From: Patescibacteria group bacterium
GTDB taxonomy: Bacteria; Patescibacteriota; Minisyncoccia; UBA6257; Colwellbacteraceae
Assembly: GCA_018826645.1 (NCBI GenBank)
Contig: JAHJZF010000056.1
Span: 1-13,693, forward strand
Reading direction: 5' to 3'
Length of the DNA stretch: 13,693 bases
In this document: in pieces, positions 1 through 7,069 of the stretch
Layout: each line of letters begins with the position of its first letter
How positions within the stretch are numbered: the first letter of the stretch is position 1
Program-made: the position numbers and the translations under genes
Notes under the pieces: model-generated
Database searches by the model: none
What the model saw: only the letters and a program-made list of their open reading frames with translations
What the model was told of the DNA's origin: nothing

Positions 1-12
1 GTCTTCTCGAGG

Positions 13-288
13 TTAATCATTATCAAAAACTTTAGGAACTTTCAGGTGTCCCTTCTCTTGATTTGGGAAAGCAGGTTCAAAATCTTCTTGTAAAGACGGT
101 TTATCTTCTCGGAAGATGTTTTTGAGAGCAGTGCCACCCGTCATGGGTAAAACATTTTTAACATTCACTTTCTCAAGTTCGGCGACGTGCTCTAAAATTT
201 CTTCGATGTCTTTCTGAAACACCTCTTCTTCCTTTTTAGATAGCTTAATACGAGCTAAATGTGCGTATTTTTTAATATCAAAATCCAT
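13..288 (-). CDS. gatC: Aspartyl/glutamyl-tRNA(Asn/Gln) amidotransferase subunit C
   Basis: Small subunit of the GatCAB amidotransferase, which converts Glu-tRNA(Gln) and Asp-tRNA(Asn) to Gln- and Asn-tRNA in the cytoplasm; GatC stabilises GatA and bridges it to GatB. The 91-residue product is near the usual family length of about 95. It shows the typical N-terminal helix (IKKYAHLARIKLSKKEEE), the HVAELEKVNV stretch and the conserved FREDKP segment near residue 70. The reading frame stays open upstream into ligA, but family similarity begins only at MDFDIKKY, so the ATG at 286-288 is chosen. It follows the ligA stop by 7 bp, with no Shine-Dalgarno. An extended -10 (298-306) lies just upstream. 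gatA is not in the window and may follow beyond the left edge. Family assignment is confident. Confidence 0.93.
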   Translation of the reverse strand: MDFDIKKYAHLARIKLSKKEEEVFQKDIEEILEHVAELEKVNVKNVLPMTGGTALKNIFREDKPSLQEDFEPAFPNQEKGHLKVPKVFDND

Positions 289-295
289 GGTGGTT

Positions 296-2329
296 TTATG
301 ATAGCATATCCAAAAACTCTTTTTCTGTAAGGATTTTGACGCCCAGTTCTCTTGCCTTTTCGAGTTTTGAGCCCGGTTTTTCTCCGGCCACAAGATAATC
401 TGTCTTAGCGCTGATGGAATTTGTTGGGTGTCCACCAGATGCACGTATCTTAGAATAAGCCTCTTCTCTTGAGATTGATTCGAGCGTACCTGTAATTATG
501 AAAGACTGGTTATTCAATTTATTGGCAATCGCCGTTTCTCCATGAATTATCCTCACGCCAGCTTCGTCAAATTCCCTAAGCAATTCTAAGTGTTTTAGAT
601 TATCAAACCACACCTTAATACTCTCGCCGACTTTTGGACCAATATCGGGCACGCTCATTAACTCCTCCAAAGAAAATTTTCCTAAAGTATCAATTAGGTC
701 CGATGGTTTTCGCACAACAAGTCGATTTTTACGAAGCTGGTCCTCTAAGGTACGAGAAGTTTCTTCTCCGATATGGAGGATACCCAAACTATATATAAAT
801 CTGTGCAATTCTATCTTTTTGCTCTCTTCTATCTCTTTCAAAATGTTATCTGCGGATTTTTCTCCAAACCCCGGCAAAATAGAAATCTCGCCCTTATCTA
901 GGTGAAAGATATCGGCAAAATCGGACAAGAAACCTTCCTCAATAAACTTATCTACAATCTTTTGCCCTAGACCCCTGATGTCGAAAGCCGACCTCGATAC
1001 AAAATGGCCAATGCCCTCACTCAGGCGCGCACCACAATCCGGATTAGAACATTTGTGGGCTACTCCATCTCTAACGATTGGTGAGTCATCTATTGGACAT
1101 CTGTTTGGCATAGAAAACTTAACCTCACCACCATCTCGAAGATTTTTTAAAACTTCTGTTACTTGGGGGATAACGTCCCCTGCCCGACTAACAATGACCG
1201 TATCCCCGACCCGCACGTCTAGACGCTCTATCTGGTCAAAATTGTGCAAAGTAGCATGCTGGACAGTAACGCCCCCCACCTCAACCGGCTCTAGAAGGGC
1301 TACTGGAGTCAAAGCGCCCGTGCGACCCACCTGAATCTTAATTCCCTTAACTCTGGTCGTAACTTCTTCTGGAGAAAACTTATATGCAATCGCTCCTCGA
1401 GGCGCCTTACCAACTATTCCTAGGCGTTCATAAAGTTGGTCGTCATTGATGACGACTACGATACCGTCTATCTGATACGGAAGCTTATCTTTATCAATCT
1501 CCCATTTGTCACGATACTGAAAGACTTCTTCTAAAGACCGCACGGTCTTGTGATCTTTATTGCCAGTCTTAAACCCAAGCTTGTGAAGCAACTCATGCTC
1601 CTCCCTATGAGTTCTTTGACCCAAATCGGTGGCAATGCTGTACGCAAAAGAATCTAATTTTCTTGAAGCCGCTATTTTAGGATTAAGCTGACGTATTGTC
1701 CCGGCTGCAATATTGCGCGGGTTGGCATAGGGTTTGTCTCCTTTTTCATCTTGCTCCTTATTAATTCTCTCAAATTCATCCTTAGTGATAAAAACTTCGC
1801 CCCTTACGATAAGCTTCTCTGGAACATCTATTTTAGATATGTCGTTGAGGTTAAGAGGTATGGCGTCTACAGTCTTGATGTTGTTCGTAACGTTTTCTCC
1901 GACCATGCCATCCCCTCTCGTTGAGGCTTGGACTAAGATTCCCTTTTCATAAAGAAGTTCGATAGCAAAACCGTCTATTTTCAATTCCACATAAAACTCT
2001 TCGTCTAAATCTTCTTTGAGATAATTTTTAGCACGCTCGAACCATTCTTTAATATCTTCCCGCGAAAAAGCGTCATTGAAAGAAATCATTCTTTTCTCAT
2101 GACGCACACGTTCAAAACCTTTAGCTGGCTCGCCCCCTATACGCTGGGTCGGTGAATCAGAAGTTATAAGCTCTGGAAACTGTTGTTCCAAATCGAAAAG
2201 CTCTTTCTTAAGGGTGTCGAGAGCGGAATCAGGTATTAGAGATTTATCTTCAACGTGGTAGGCGTATCGATAGCGCCTGATTTCTTTCTTGAGTTTTTCA
2301 ATTCTTGGTTGAGCTTCACTTTTGTCCAT
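296..2329 (-). CDS. ligA: NAD-dependent DNA ligase LigA
   Basis: Seals nicks in duplex DNA using NAD+; the essential bacterial replication and repair ligase. The 677 residues match the family length (E. coli 671). Domains in order are: Ia NMN-binding region (about 1-70, with RYAYHVED and DSPTQRIGG); adenylation domain with catalytic Lys117 in the KIDG motif, TRGDGMVGENVT and NPRNIAAGTIRQL; OB fold (about 320-400, with VGRTGALTPVA and HNFDQI); zinc finger (411-432); helix-hairpin-helix region (about 440-580, with ILPGFGEKSA and VPDIGPKVGES); BRCT domain (about 603-677). The zinc finger is unusual: the expected CPxC reads C411-P-I-D414, leaving Cys411, Cys427 and Cys432. The ATG start lies 11 bp after the PilX-like stop, with a weak AAGG 9 nt upstream. 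It sits between pilus genes and gatC, on the same strand. Function is certain; co-transcription with the pilus genes is inferred. Confidence 0.98.
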   Translation of the reverse strand: MDKSEAQPRIEKLKKEIRRYRYAYHVEDKSLIPDSALDTLKKELFDLEQQFPELITSDSPTQRIGGEPAKGFERVRHEKRMISFNDAFSREDIKEWFERAKNYLKEDLDEEFYVELKIDGFAIELLYEKGILVQASTRGDGMVGENVTNNIKTVDAIPLNLNDISKIDVPEKLIVRGEVFITKDEFERINKEQDEKGDKPYANPRNIAAGTIRQLNPKIAASRKLDSFAYSIATDLGQRTHREEHELLHKLGFKTGNKDHKTVRSLEEVFQYRDKWEIDKDKLPYQIDGIVVVINDDQLYERLGIVGKAPRGAIAYKFSPEEVTTRVKGIKIQVGRTGALTPVALLEPVEVGGVTVQHATLHNFDQIERLDVRVGDTVIVSRAGDVIPQVTEVLKNLRDGGEVKFSMPNRCPIDDSPIVRDGVAHKCSNPDCGARLSEGIGHFVSRSAFDIRGLGQKIVDKFIEEGFLSDFADIFHLDKGEISILPGFGEKSADNILKEIEESKKIELHRFIYSLGILHIGEETSRTLEDQLRKNRLVVRKPSDLIDTLGKFSLEELMSVPDIGPKVGESIKVWFDNLKHLELLREFDEAGVRIIHGETAIANKLNNQSFIITGTLESISREEAYSKIRASGGHPTNSISAKTDYLVAGEKPGSKLEKARELGVKILTEKEFLDMLS
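298..306 (-). promoter_or_regulatory. Possible extended -10 element for gatC
   Basis: On the minus strand the sequence reads TGC-TATCAT, an extended -10 with 5/6 match to TATAAT, ending 9 nt before the gatC ATG. Transcription from it would give a 2-3 nt leader. It overlaps the last codons of ligA (MLS-stop), so it may be chance. No -35 match was seen. Confidence 0.35.
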
Positions 2330-2340
2330 TATTTTAAACC

Positions 2341-2775
2341 TTATTCAGGAGTTGTCGTCGCCACGGGACAATTACTTGATTGACCCCCAAAAGCACAAAG
2401 TCCATCAAGTCCTATCTCGAATGCCCTTGCGGTCCTATTCGACAAGCCTAAAGACTGAGCAGACTTACATTCGGCGTCAAATTTCACTATATAAGATACG
2501 GGAATATCTTCGTTCTTAAATGTAAAGAAATCGTCTCCGGGCTCAATGGGGTTTACATCACATGCGCCCGGCGTAACAAAACGCGTGTAGAGCGCGTGTT
2601 CCATCCCCGCGTCAGCAGCGAATATTGCCCGTGCTGAATCTTCGGCACCCGCCGTTCTTTTCAACTGAAACAAGACCAGCGAGCCAGCAAGAGATGAGGC
2701 GGCAAGAACAGCGCTTGATATCAAAAGCACGCTTAGAATCATTACTTGTCCTTTATTTCTTCTCTCGTGTTTCAT
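2341..2775 (-). CDS. PilX-like minor pilus assembly protein
   Basis: Probable membrane-anchored minor component of the type IV pilus. The 144-residue protein begins with a short basic leader and NKGQVMILS, then one hydrophobic segment (about 11-37). It carries SARAIFAADAGMEHALY (47-63), a motif seen after the transmembrane helix in PilX-type proteins of many Patescibacteria. It lacks the Glu at mature position +5 that class III prepilins carry: after the possible G9/Q10 cleavage site, +5 is Leu14. Whether PilD cleaves it is therefore uncertain. Four cysteines (72, 103, 127, 136) lie in the extracellular part and could form disulfides. Its ATG overlaps the upstream gene's TGA (ATGA), indicating translational coupling. 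It is the last pilus gene before ligA. The C-terminal region matches nothing I recognise. Confidence 0.75.
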   Translation of the reverse strand: MKHERRNKGQVMILSVLLISSAVLAASSLAGSLVLFQLKRTAGAEDSARAIFAADAGMEHALYTRFVTPGACDVNPIEPGDDFFTFKNEDIPVSYIVKFDAECKSAQSLGLSNRTARAFEIGLDGLCAFGGQSSNCPVATTTPE

Positions 2776-3290
2776 TGTTCAATTAAAAGCCTTGAGCTGA
2801 CTGTAGTTTGTAACTGAAGCTCAATGTCTTTACCTGCCAAAACCACTATAGAAATTGTGATAAGCGGAGGATTGGCTTCGGATTTTGATATAAATTGAAG
2901 ACTTGAAATATTGATGTCCGGCGATGTGAGGTCTTTTATTCCTTCACCCGGAACTCTTCTTTGAATGACTCCGTTACCGAGAGAGTATGTTACGTTCCTA
3001 CCCGAAGCGTTAATAAAATTAAGCCCTCCTCCACTAACGAGCTTAATGTTAAAAGCGGTCCTCACCTCTCTAGACATCTGCTCTATAGCAAGCGTGGCAT
3101 TATTCATGGCCTCGCTTAAGCTAGAAACCGTCTTTTGAGTCCTTAACGCCTGTATAAACACTCCACTAGCAATACTAATCACAACGAGGAAAACCGTCAT
3201 AGAAACTAAAAGCTCCATAATCGTAAATCCGTCACACCTACGCTTAGGTGTGGGGATAAATCCCTGTTTATATTTATAATTTATTTTCAT
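2772..3290 (-). CDS. Prepilin-type minor pilin, PilW/PulJ-like
   Basis: Minor pilin thought to sit in the tip or priming complex of the type IV pilus. It has 172 residues with a class III prepilin signal: a 21-residue basic leader ending in RRCDG, then FTIMELLVSM with Glu26 at mature +5, and a hydrophobic helix to about 45. The helix is followed by ALRTQKTVSSLSEAMNNATLAIEQMSREVRTA-type sequence, typical of the PulJ/GspJ and PilW group (the SREVR stretch is characteristic). The C-terminal half is beta-rich, with no recognised extra domain. It starts 7 bp after the PilV-like stop; AAGAGG directly abuts the ATG, too close for an ordinary Shine-Dalgarno. An 8-bp hairpin sits in its early coding region (3233-3252). 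The PilW versus PulJ label is a family-level guess. Confidence 0.82.
   Translation of the reverse strand: MKINYKYKQGFIPTPKRRCDGFTIMELLVSMTVFLVVISIASGVFIQALRTQKTVSSLSEAMNNATLAIEQMSREVRTAFNIKLVSGGGLNFINASGRNVTYSLGNGVIQRRVPGEGIKDLTSPDINISSLQFISKSEANPPLITISIVVLAGKDIELQLQTTVSSRLLIEQ
3233..3252 (-). repeat. 8-bp perfect hairpin near the 5' end of the PulJ-like gene
   Basis: Perfect inverted repeat CACACCTA / TAGGTGTG with a 4-nt loop, covering codons 13-20 of the PulJ-like minor pilin, within the leader just before the prepilin cleavage site. A second short inverted repeat, GGGAT-AA-ATCCC at 3253-3264, lies between it and the start codon. The mRNA could fold here 26-58 nt after the start codon. 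Any effect on translation is inference. Confidence 0.5.
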
Positions 3291-3297
3291 CCTCTTA

Positions 3298-3855
3298 TTA
3301 AAGTGGTGCGGATCTCCAATTATAAAATCTATCTGCTAAAACGACATCCAAATCTATACCACCTCGCCCTACCCAAAAAACCCTAGATTCAACTTTAATT
3401 ACATCCGTATATTCGTCATGATCTATATCTTCAAACTTAATAAATACATATCTCATAAAATTAGTATCTTCGCCTTCGGATCCATACATCCCGTCATTGT
3501 CTTGTTTTATGAGAAAATTACGAGAATTCTGTTTATTAAGTTTTGGCTCCGTGGATCTGCAGTTGGCTAGACCTTCGTCGTAATTAACAGAACAAAATTT
3601 ATCATTGGCAGAGACTAATAAATTACTAAACGTTTTTTGGCTCACATACTCTGCATCTATAACATTTTTAACAACCTCGATACCTTCAGACGCTAGATTA
3701 GTGGCAATGTATTGATCTACGGTCAACCTGCTTAAACCTAAAGATTGGCTCAAGACGCCAAAAGTCCCCATCATCCCAACCAGAAGCAAGCTGATGGCAA
3801 CCATGGCCTCTACCATAAGCTGTCCCTTCTGATTATCTTCTTTAGAAATTAACAT
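3298..3855 (-). CDS. Prepilin-type minor pilin, PilV/GspI-like
   Basis: Minor pilin of the type IV pilus tip complex. The 185-residue protein has a short leader MLISKEDNQKG, cleavage expected between Gly11 and Gln12, then QLMVEAMVAISLLLVGMM with Glu16 at mature +5. Gln at +1 replaces the usual Phe or Met but occurs in PilV-type proteins. After the helix, SEGIEVVKN resembles the EGIE segment common in Patescibacteria PilV-like proteins. Cys88 and Cys99 could form a disulfide loop. The acidic stretch FEDIDHDEYTDVIKVE (about 141-156) recalls calcium-binding loops, but this is only a resemblance. It overlaps the upstream GspH-like gene by 14 bp. AGGT about 8 nt before the ATG is one of the few Shine-Dalgarno-like sequences here. 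Confidence 0.8.
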   Translation of the reverse strand: MLISKEDNQKGQLMVEAMVAISLLLVGMMGTFGVLSQSLGLSRLTVDQYIATNLASEGIEVVKNVIDAEYVSQKTFSNLLVSANDKFCSVNYDEGLANCRSTEPKLNKQNSRNFLIKQDNDGMYGSEGEDTNFMRYVFIKFEDIDHDEYTDVIKVESRVFWVGRGGIDLDVVLADRFYNWRSAPL

Positions 3856-4519
3856 CTATTTGACCTGTGTTGGCAATTATTATTGATATGCTTTGCTTAT
3901 CCACTTCCTCCTCATTAACAAAGCTAGCGACTACATTTATTTTTACTTCTGACGTATCAACGTTTCCACCAATAATAACAACTGGTAGGGGCGGAACGAA
4001 GACTATATCGACAACCCCGCTATAGCTCTTAGGGGTTTTGAACTTAATTCCATCGTCATCACTTAATTTTAATACATCCAAACTGCCATTGAGACGGACG
4101 GCTCTATTGGAATTGTTTTCGTAGATATAATCTTCTAACGTTGCCTTATTTGATATATCTCCAAGCACTCTTTCTGTCCCACTCAAACACGTTCCCTTTG
4201 GTCTAATTACTTGAAATATAAAAGCTTCTTTAGCCTCGGTATCTATTCGAATGCCGTGGGCACAAATATTTTGTGCTGCATCTTCCGAATAATCAAAATA
4301 AGACTGCACGCTCAAAAACTGTGCTCTCGAGATTAGGCTCTCCAGCTTGGTAGCGGAGCTCATAAGTTGAATCTGTCTGTTGTTCTGCCTGCTATACGCC
4401 AGCATAGTTCCCGAAAGAATAGCGATAATGCCAATAACAACCGCCATTTCAATGAGCGTAAAACCGTCTTGCTTGACGACTCTCTTCTTAAATGAGGTTA
4501 AAAATTCCGAAGTACGCAT
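3842..4519 (-). CDS. Prepilin-type minor pilin, GspH/FimT-like
   Basis: Minor pilin related to GspH/FimT; FimT-type proteins can bind DNA during uptake in some bacteria (known of the family, not shown here). The 225-residue protein has a 19-residue basic leader ending KQDG, then FTLIEMAVVIGIIAIL with Glu24 at mature +5. After the helix, SATKLESLISRAQFLSVQS is typical of the GspH/FimT group. The beta-rich remainder carries Cys86 and Cys111. Its start lies 32 bp inside the 3' end of pilD in another frame, and its own end overlaps the next gene by 14 bp, so translation of the three is probably coupled. No Shine-Dalgarno is visible. Assignment as a pseudopilin is firm; the exact subfamily is less so. 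Confidence 0.82.
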   Translation of the reverse strand: MRTSEFLTSFKKRVVKQDGFTLIEMAVVIGIIAILSGTMLAYSRQNNRQIQLMSSATKLESLISRAQFLSVQSYFDYSEDAAQNICAHGIRIDTEAKEAFIFQVIRPKGTCLSGTERVLGDISNKATLEDYIYENNSNRAVRLNGSLDVLKLSDDDGIKFKTPKSYSGVVDIVFVPPLPVVIIGGNVDTSEVKINVVASFVNEEEVDKQSISIIIANTGQIDVNF

Positions 4520-5348
4520 TAACTATATCGTAGCCGAAAAAGAAGGTTAAAAGAACCCCTATTGCTATAAAGGGGCCGAAGGGAATACTAGATTTAAGCT
4601 TTAATTTCTTAGAAAGAATTAATGGCAAGCCAACCAAGCTTCCAACTAAAAATGGCGTGACGAGGACTACCAAAATGTCCGGCCAAGCAATTAAGAATCC
4701 CAAAGCACCAACAAGCTTTACGTCTCCGAACCCCATCGCTCTCCCGCGAGTCAAAAGATAGATACCGCCAAAAAGTAAAATCCCTGCCCCCACGGCGACA
4801 ACATGATTCACGAAAAAATTAAAACTAGCCGTCAATACTAAAGAATAATGACCGAGTAGATTAAGCCCTTCCGTTATAGCAACTATGCTAGTCGGTGGAT
4901 ATATATATTGATAGACCAGACTTACGACACCTAAAAATAAAATTGCTACCACTAATGAATTGGGAATAATCTTCAGTCGAAAATCTACGATAGACATTAA
5001 AAGGAGTGTCCACAACACGAAGACCCAGATAAATGCGAAAAATGTAAAACCGATTTTTAAAGGCACGGCGATAGCTATCAAACCTGCCAAGAGCTCTACG
5101 AACGCATATTGCCACGGGATAGCCCCCTTACACGACATACATTTGCCACGCTGGAACAAGTAGCTCAAAATCGGAATTAGCTCGAACCAACGGAGCGTCT
5201 TTTTACAATGGTCGCAATACGACCTACCCTGAAAAGCTTTTTTAAAACCTGTTTTTTCAGAATAACGAGAGGAGAGAACATTAAGAAAACTGCCCACGGC
5301 AGTTCCTGTTAAAAAGAATATAAGGATATTAAATATGTTTATACTCAC
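4488..5348 (-). CDS. pilD: Prepilin peptidase / N-methyltransferase (A24 aspartic protease)
   Basis: Integral membrane enzyme that cuts the leader from type IV prepilins and methylates the new N-terminus. The 286 residues include the N-terminal GSFLNVLSSRYS motif, a zinc-binding pair C45-x2-C48 and C70-x2-C73 in the cytoplasmic loop, and both catalytic aspartates: Asp122 in VDFRLKIIPN and Asp209 in GFGDVKLVGALG. About eight hydrophobic segments fit the family topology. Keeping both cysteine pairs suggests that the methyltransferase half is present as well as the peptidase. The start is GTG (5346-5348), directly after the pilin TAG stop, with no other good start in frame. Its substrates are presumably the adjacent pilin and minor pilins. 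It overlaps the GspH-like gene by 32 bp. Confidence 0.95.
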   Translation of the reverse strand: MSINIFNILIFFLTGTAVGSFLNVLSSRYSEKTGFKKAFQGRSYCDHCKKTLRWFELIPILSYLFQRGKCMSCKGAIPWQYAFVELLAGLIAIAVPLKIGFTFFAFIWVFVLWTLLLMSIVDFRLKIIPNSLVVAILFLGVVSLVYQYIYPPTSIVAITEGLNLLGHYSLVLTASFNFFVNHVVAVGAGILLFGGIYLLTRGRAMGFGDVKLVGALGFLIAWPDILVVLVTPFLVGSLVGLPLILSKKLKLKSSIPFGPFIAIGVLLTFFFGYDIVNAYFGIFNLI

Positions 5349-5837
5349 CTATGGTTCAAGACAGAGAGTTTTATTGGCATTAGCGCCACTACATACGGTC
5401 ATTTCGCACCCTGTTGGAACTATATCGTTCGCTGCAGCGGCATTTCCTTTCTCAAGCACAACCGCTAAAACGTAATCTTGGACTGTTGGGCTAGGAGAAA
5501 TCTTACAAGATTTGTAATAAAATGTAGCGCCATTATCGTCAGCGTCCGGCAACTTTTCTGAACCGGGGATAGTTTTTAATGCCTCTTTCAGGTCTTCCCA
5601 CCCACTGCTTGCACCTATCTGTCCATCTACACATTTAGCACCTCCGGGATATCGACCACACTGTGAATAATAAAGCTCTACCAGATTCTGGGCAAACCTT
5701 AAGCTAGCGGCCCTTTGAGTATCACGAGCACCCGCCTGAAAACCACTCACGCCGACCAAAACAATACCCGAAAGAACAGATATTATCGCAATCACGATAA
5801 GCATTTCAATCAACGTAAATCCCCTGTTGTCTCTCAT
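5349..5837 (-). CDS. Type IV pilin, probable major subunit
   Basis: Prepilin of 162 residues, probably the main fibre subunit. It has a very short leader, MRDNRG, with cleavage expected before Phe7, giving FTLIEMLIVIAIISVLSG with Glu11 at mature +5. The hydrophobic helix is followed by ARDTQRAASLRFAQNLVELYYSQCGRYP, in the style of Patescibacteria and GspG-like pilins (RDTQR, then a tyrosine-rich stretch and GRYP). Six cysteines (60, 69, 111, 144, 149, 159) could make three disulfides. It is called major because it has its own strong promoter-like element (5845-5853), sits alone between pilC and pilD, and has the cleanest pilin signature. The ATG lies 18 bp beyond the pilC stop. The mRNA is predicted to be leaderless. 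The major-subunit role is inferred. Confidence 0.88.
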   Translation of the reverse strand: MRDNRGFTLIEMLIVIAIISVLSGIVLVGVSGFQAGARDTQRAASLRFAQNLVELYYSQCGRYPGGAKCVDGQIGASSGWEDLKEALKTIPGSEKLPDADDNGATFYYKSCKISPSPTVQDYVLAVVLEKGNAAAANDIVPTGCEMTVCSGANANKTLCLEP

Positions 5838-5844
5838 TGTTTTT

Positions 5845-5853
5845 ATTATACCA
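5845..5853 (-). promoter_or_regulatory. Extended -10 promoter of the pilin gene (leaderless start)
   Basis: The minus strand reads TGG-TATAAT, a perfect extended -10 consensus, followed by exactly 7 nt (AAAAACA) and then the pilin ATG. The start of transcription should fall on or within about one base of the A of ATG. It lies in the short gap after the pilC stop. The -35 region at 17-bp spacing (TTAGTC) is weak, as is common with extended -10 promoters. Confidence 0.7.
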
Positions 5854-5855
5854 AA

Positions 5856-7064
5856 TTAGAACGTTGCGACTAAGTTGTAGATGGGCATAAGAATCGAAGC
5901 GAAGAGTCCTCCAACCATTAATCCTATAACAATCATCAACACAGGCTGGATTAATTCAACTAATCCACTAACTGCATTATCCACCTCTTGAGCATAAAAA
6001 TCAGATATCCTCCCAAGGAGCTCTTCTAATCGCCCTGTCTTTTCTCCGATGGTAATCATCTGACCGACAAAAGGTGGGAAAAAGTCCGGATGCTTCCCTA
6101 AAGAGGAAGAGAGAAGCTCTCCTCTCCTAATATTTTCGGCCGTTTCTTGCAAGACGTCTCTATAGGCGGCGCTTCCAATAGTTTGGCCCGTAATCTCTAC
6201 GGCTTGAGCTATGGGGATTGCCCCTCTTAACAAAACTGCAAGAGATTCCGAGAAACGCGCCACATGAAGCTGTTTGAGCAAACTCGACACACCCGGTATG
6301 TGTAAAACTAGCTCGTCGACAACCACCTTTCCTTCTGGAGTTCTAAAATAATCTAATAGAACAAAAATTATGAAACCTATGCCCGAAAGAACCAACCACC
6401 ACCACGCAGCAAGAAACTCACCGCTAGACATCAAAAGTCGTGTAAATAAAGGTATGTCTACACCCGCCTCTTCAAAAATCGGACCAATCTGAGGCAAAAC
6501 TACAGTTGCGATGATGCCTCCCACGATAATGAAAAGAACCACCATAATGATCGGGTACATCAAGGCTCCTTTCACTTTAGACGATAGGGCCGACTGTTTT
6601 TCAATATAGTCAGCGAGATATGAAGTCGCTTCCTCCACTCGTCCGGTGACCTCCGCCGAACGCACCATGTTTACATAGAAAATCGAGAATGTATCTGCGT
6701 GCTTCTCCATCGCTTGTGACAGGGAAAGCCCCGCATCCACATCATTTGAAATCTCCGAGATAATCTCTTTGAACGTTATGTTGGTGGTCTGCTCTCGAAT
6801 AGTTCTAAGAGCATTATTAAGAGGCACCTTGGCAGACAGAAGTGTCGCAAACTGCCTGCTGAATATCATCATGTCCTTCGCCTTTACACGATTAAAGATA
6901 CTCAAAATTCGCTCGTACCATTGCTTGTTGCTGGCATCTTCTATGCTCAAGACAAAAAGCCCGTGGCTAAGGAGGGTGTTTGTAGCGATACTGCGGTCTG
7001 GGCCCTCAACAAACCCAACCTGTAGCTCGCCCGTTTTGTTTCTAGCTTTATACTTAAACTTCAT
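5856..7064 (-). CDS. pilC: Type IV pilus inner-membrane platform protein PilC
   Basis: Polytopic platform protein on which the PilB and PilT ATPases act to add or remove pilins. The 402 residues match the family. An N-terminal cytoplasmic part (MKFKYKARNKTGE, typical) is followed by two T2SSF repeats: residues about 68-190 (FSRQFATLLSAKVPL, AEVTGRVEEA) and about 271-395 (FSESLAVLLRGAIPI, GEKTGRLEELL). Hydrophobic segments lie at about 168-191, 219-240 and 372-395, the usual three. It starts 5 bp after the pilT stop with no clear Shine-Dalgarno and ends 18 bp before the pilin ATG, the gap holding the pilin promoter. The order pilB-pilT-pilC is the standard one. Confidence 0.96.
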   Translation of the reverse strand: MKFKYKARNKTGELQVGFVEGPDRSIATNTLLSHGLFVLSIEDASNKQWYERILSIFNRVKAKDMMIFSRQFATLLSAKVPLNNALRTIREQTTNITFKEIISEISNDVDAGLSLSQAMEKHADTFSIFYVNMVRSAEVTGRVEEATSYLADYIEKQSALSSKVKGALMYPIIMVVLFIIVGGIIATVVLPQIGPIFEEAGVDIPLFTRLLMSSGEFLAAWWWLVLSGIGFIIFVLLDYFRTPEGKVVVDELVLHIPGVSSLLKQLHVARFSESLAVLLRGAIPIAQAVEITGQTIGSAAYRDVLQETAENIRRGELLSSSLGKHPDFFPPFVGQMITIGEKTGRLEELLGRISDFYAQEVDNAVSGLVELIQPVLMIVIGLMVGGLFASILMPIYNLVATF

Positions 7065-7069
7065 TTGGA

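Noticed and set aside
289..444. N-terminal extension of GatC by 52 residues
   Set aside because: It lies wholly inside the ligA coding region in another frame and has no family similarity; GatC proteins begin at the MDFDIKKYAHLARI-like helix.
978..1334. 118-residue plus-strand frame opposite ligA
   Set aside because: Antisense shadow of a strongly conserved gene; low-complexity Ser/Thr/Pro/Arg composition and no recognisable domain.
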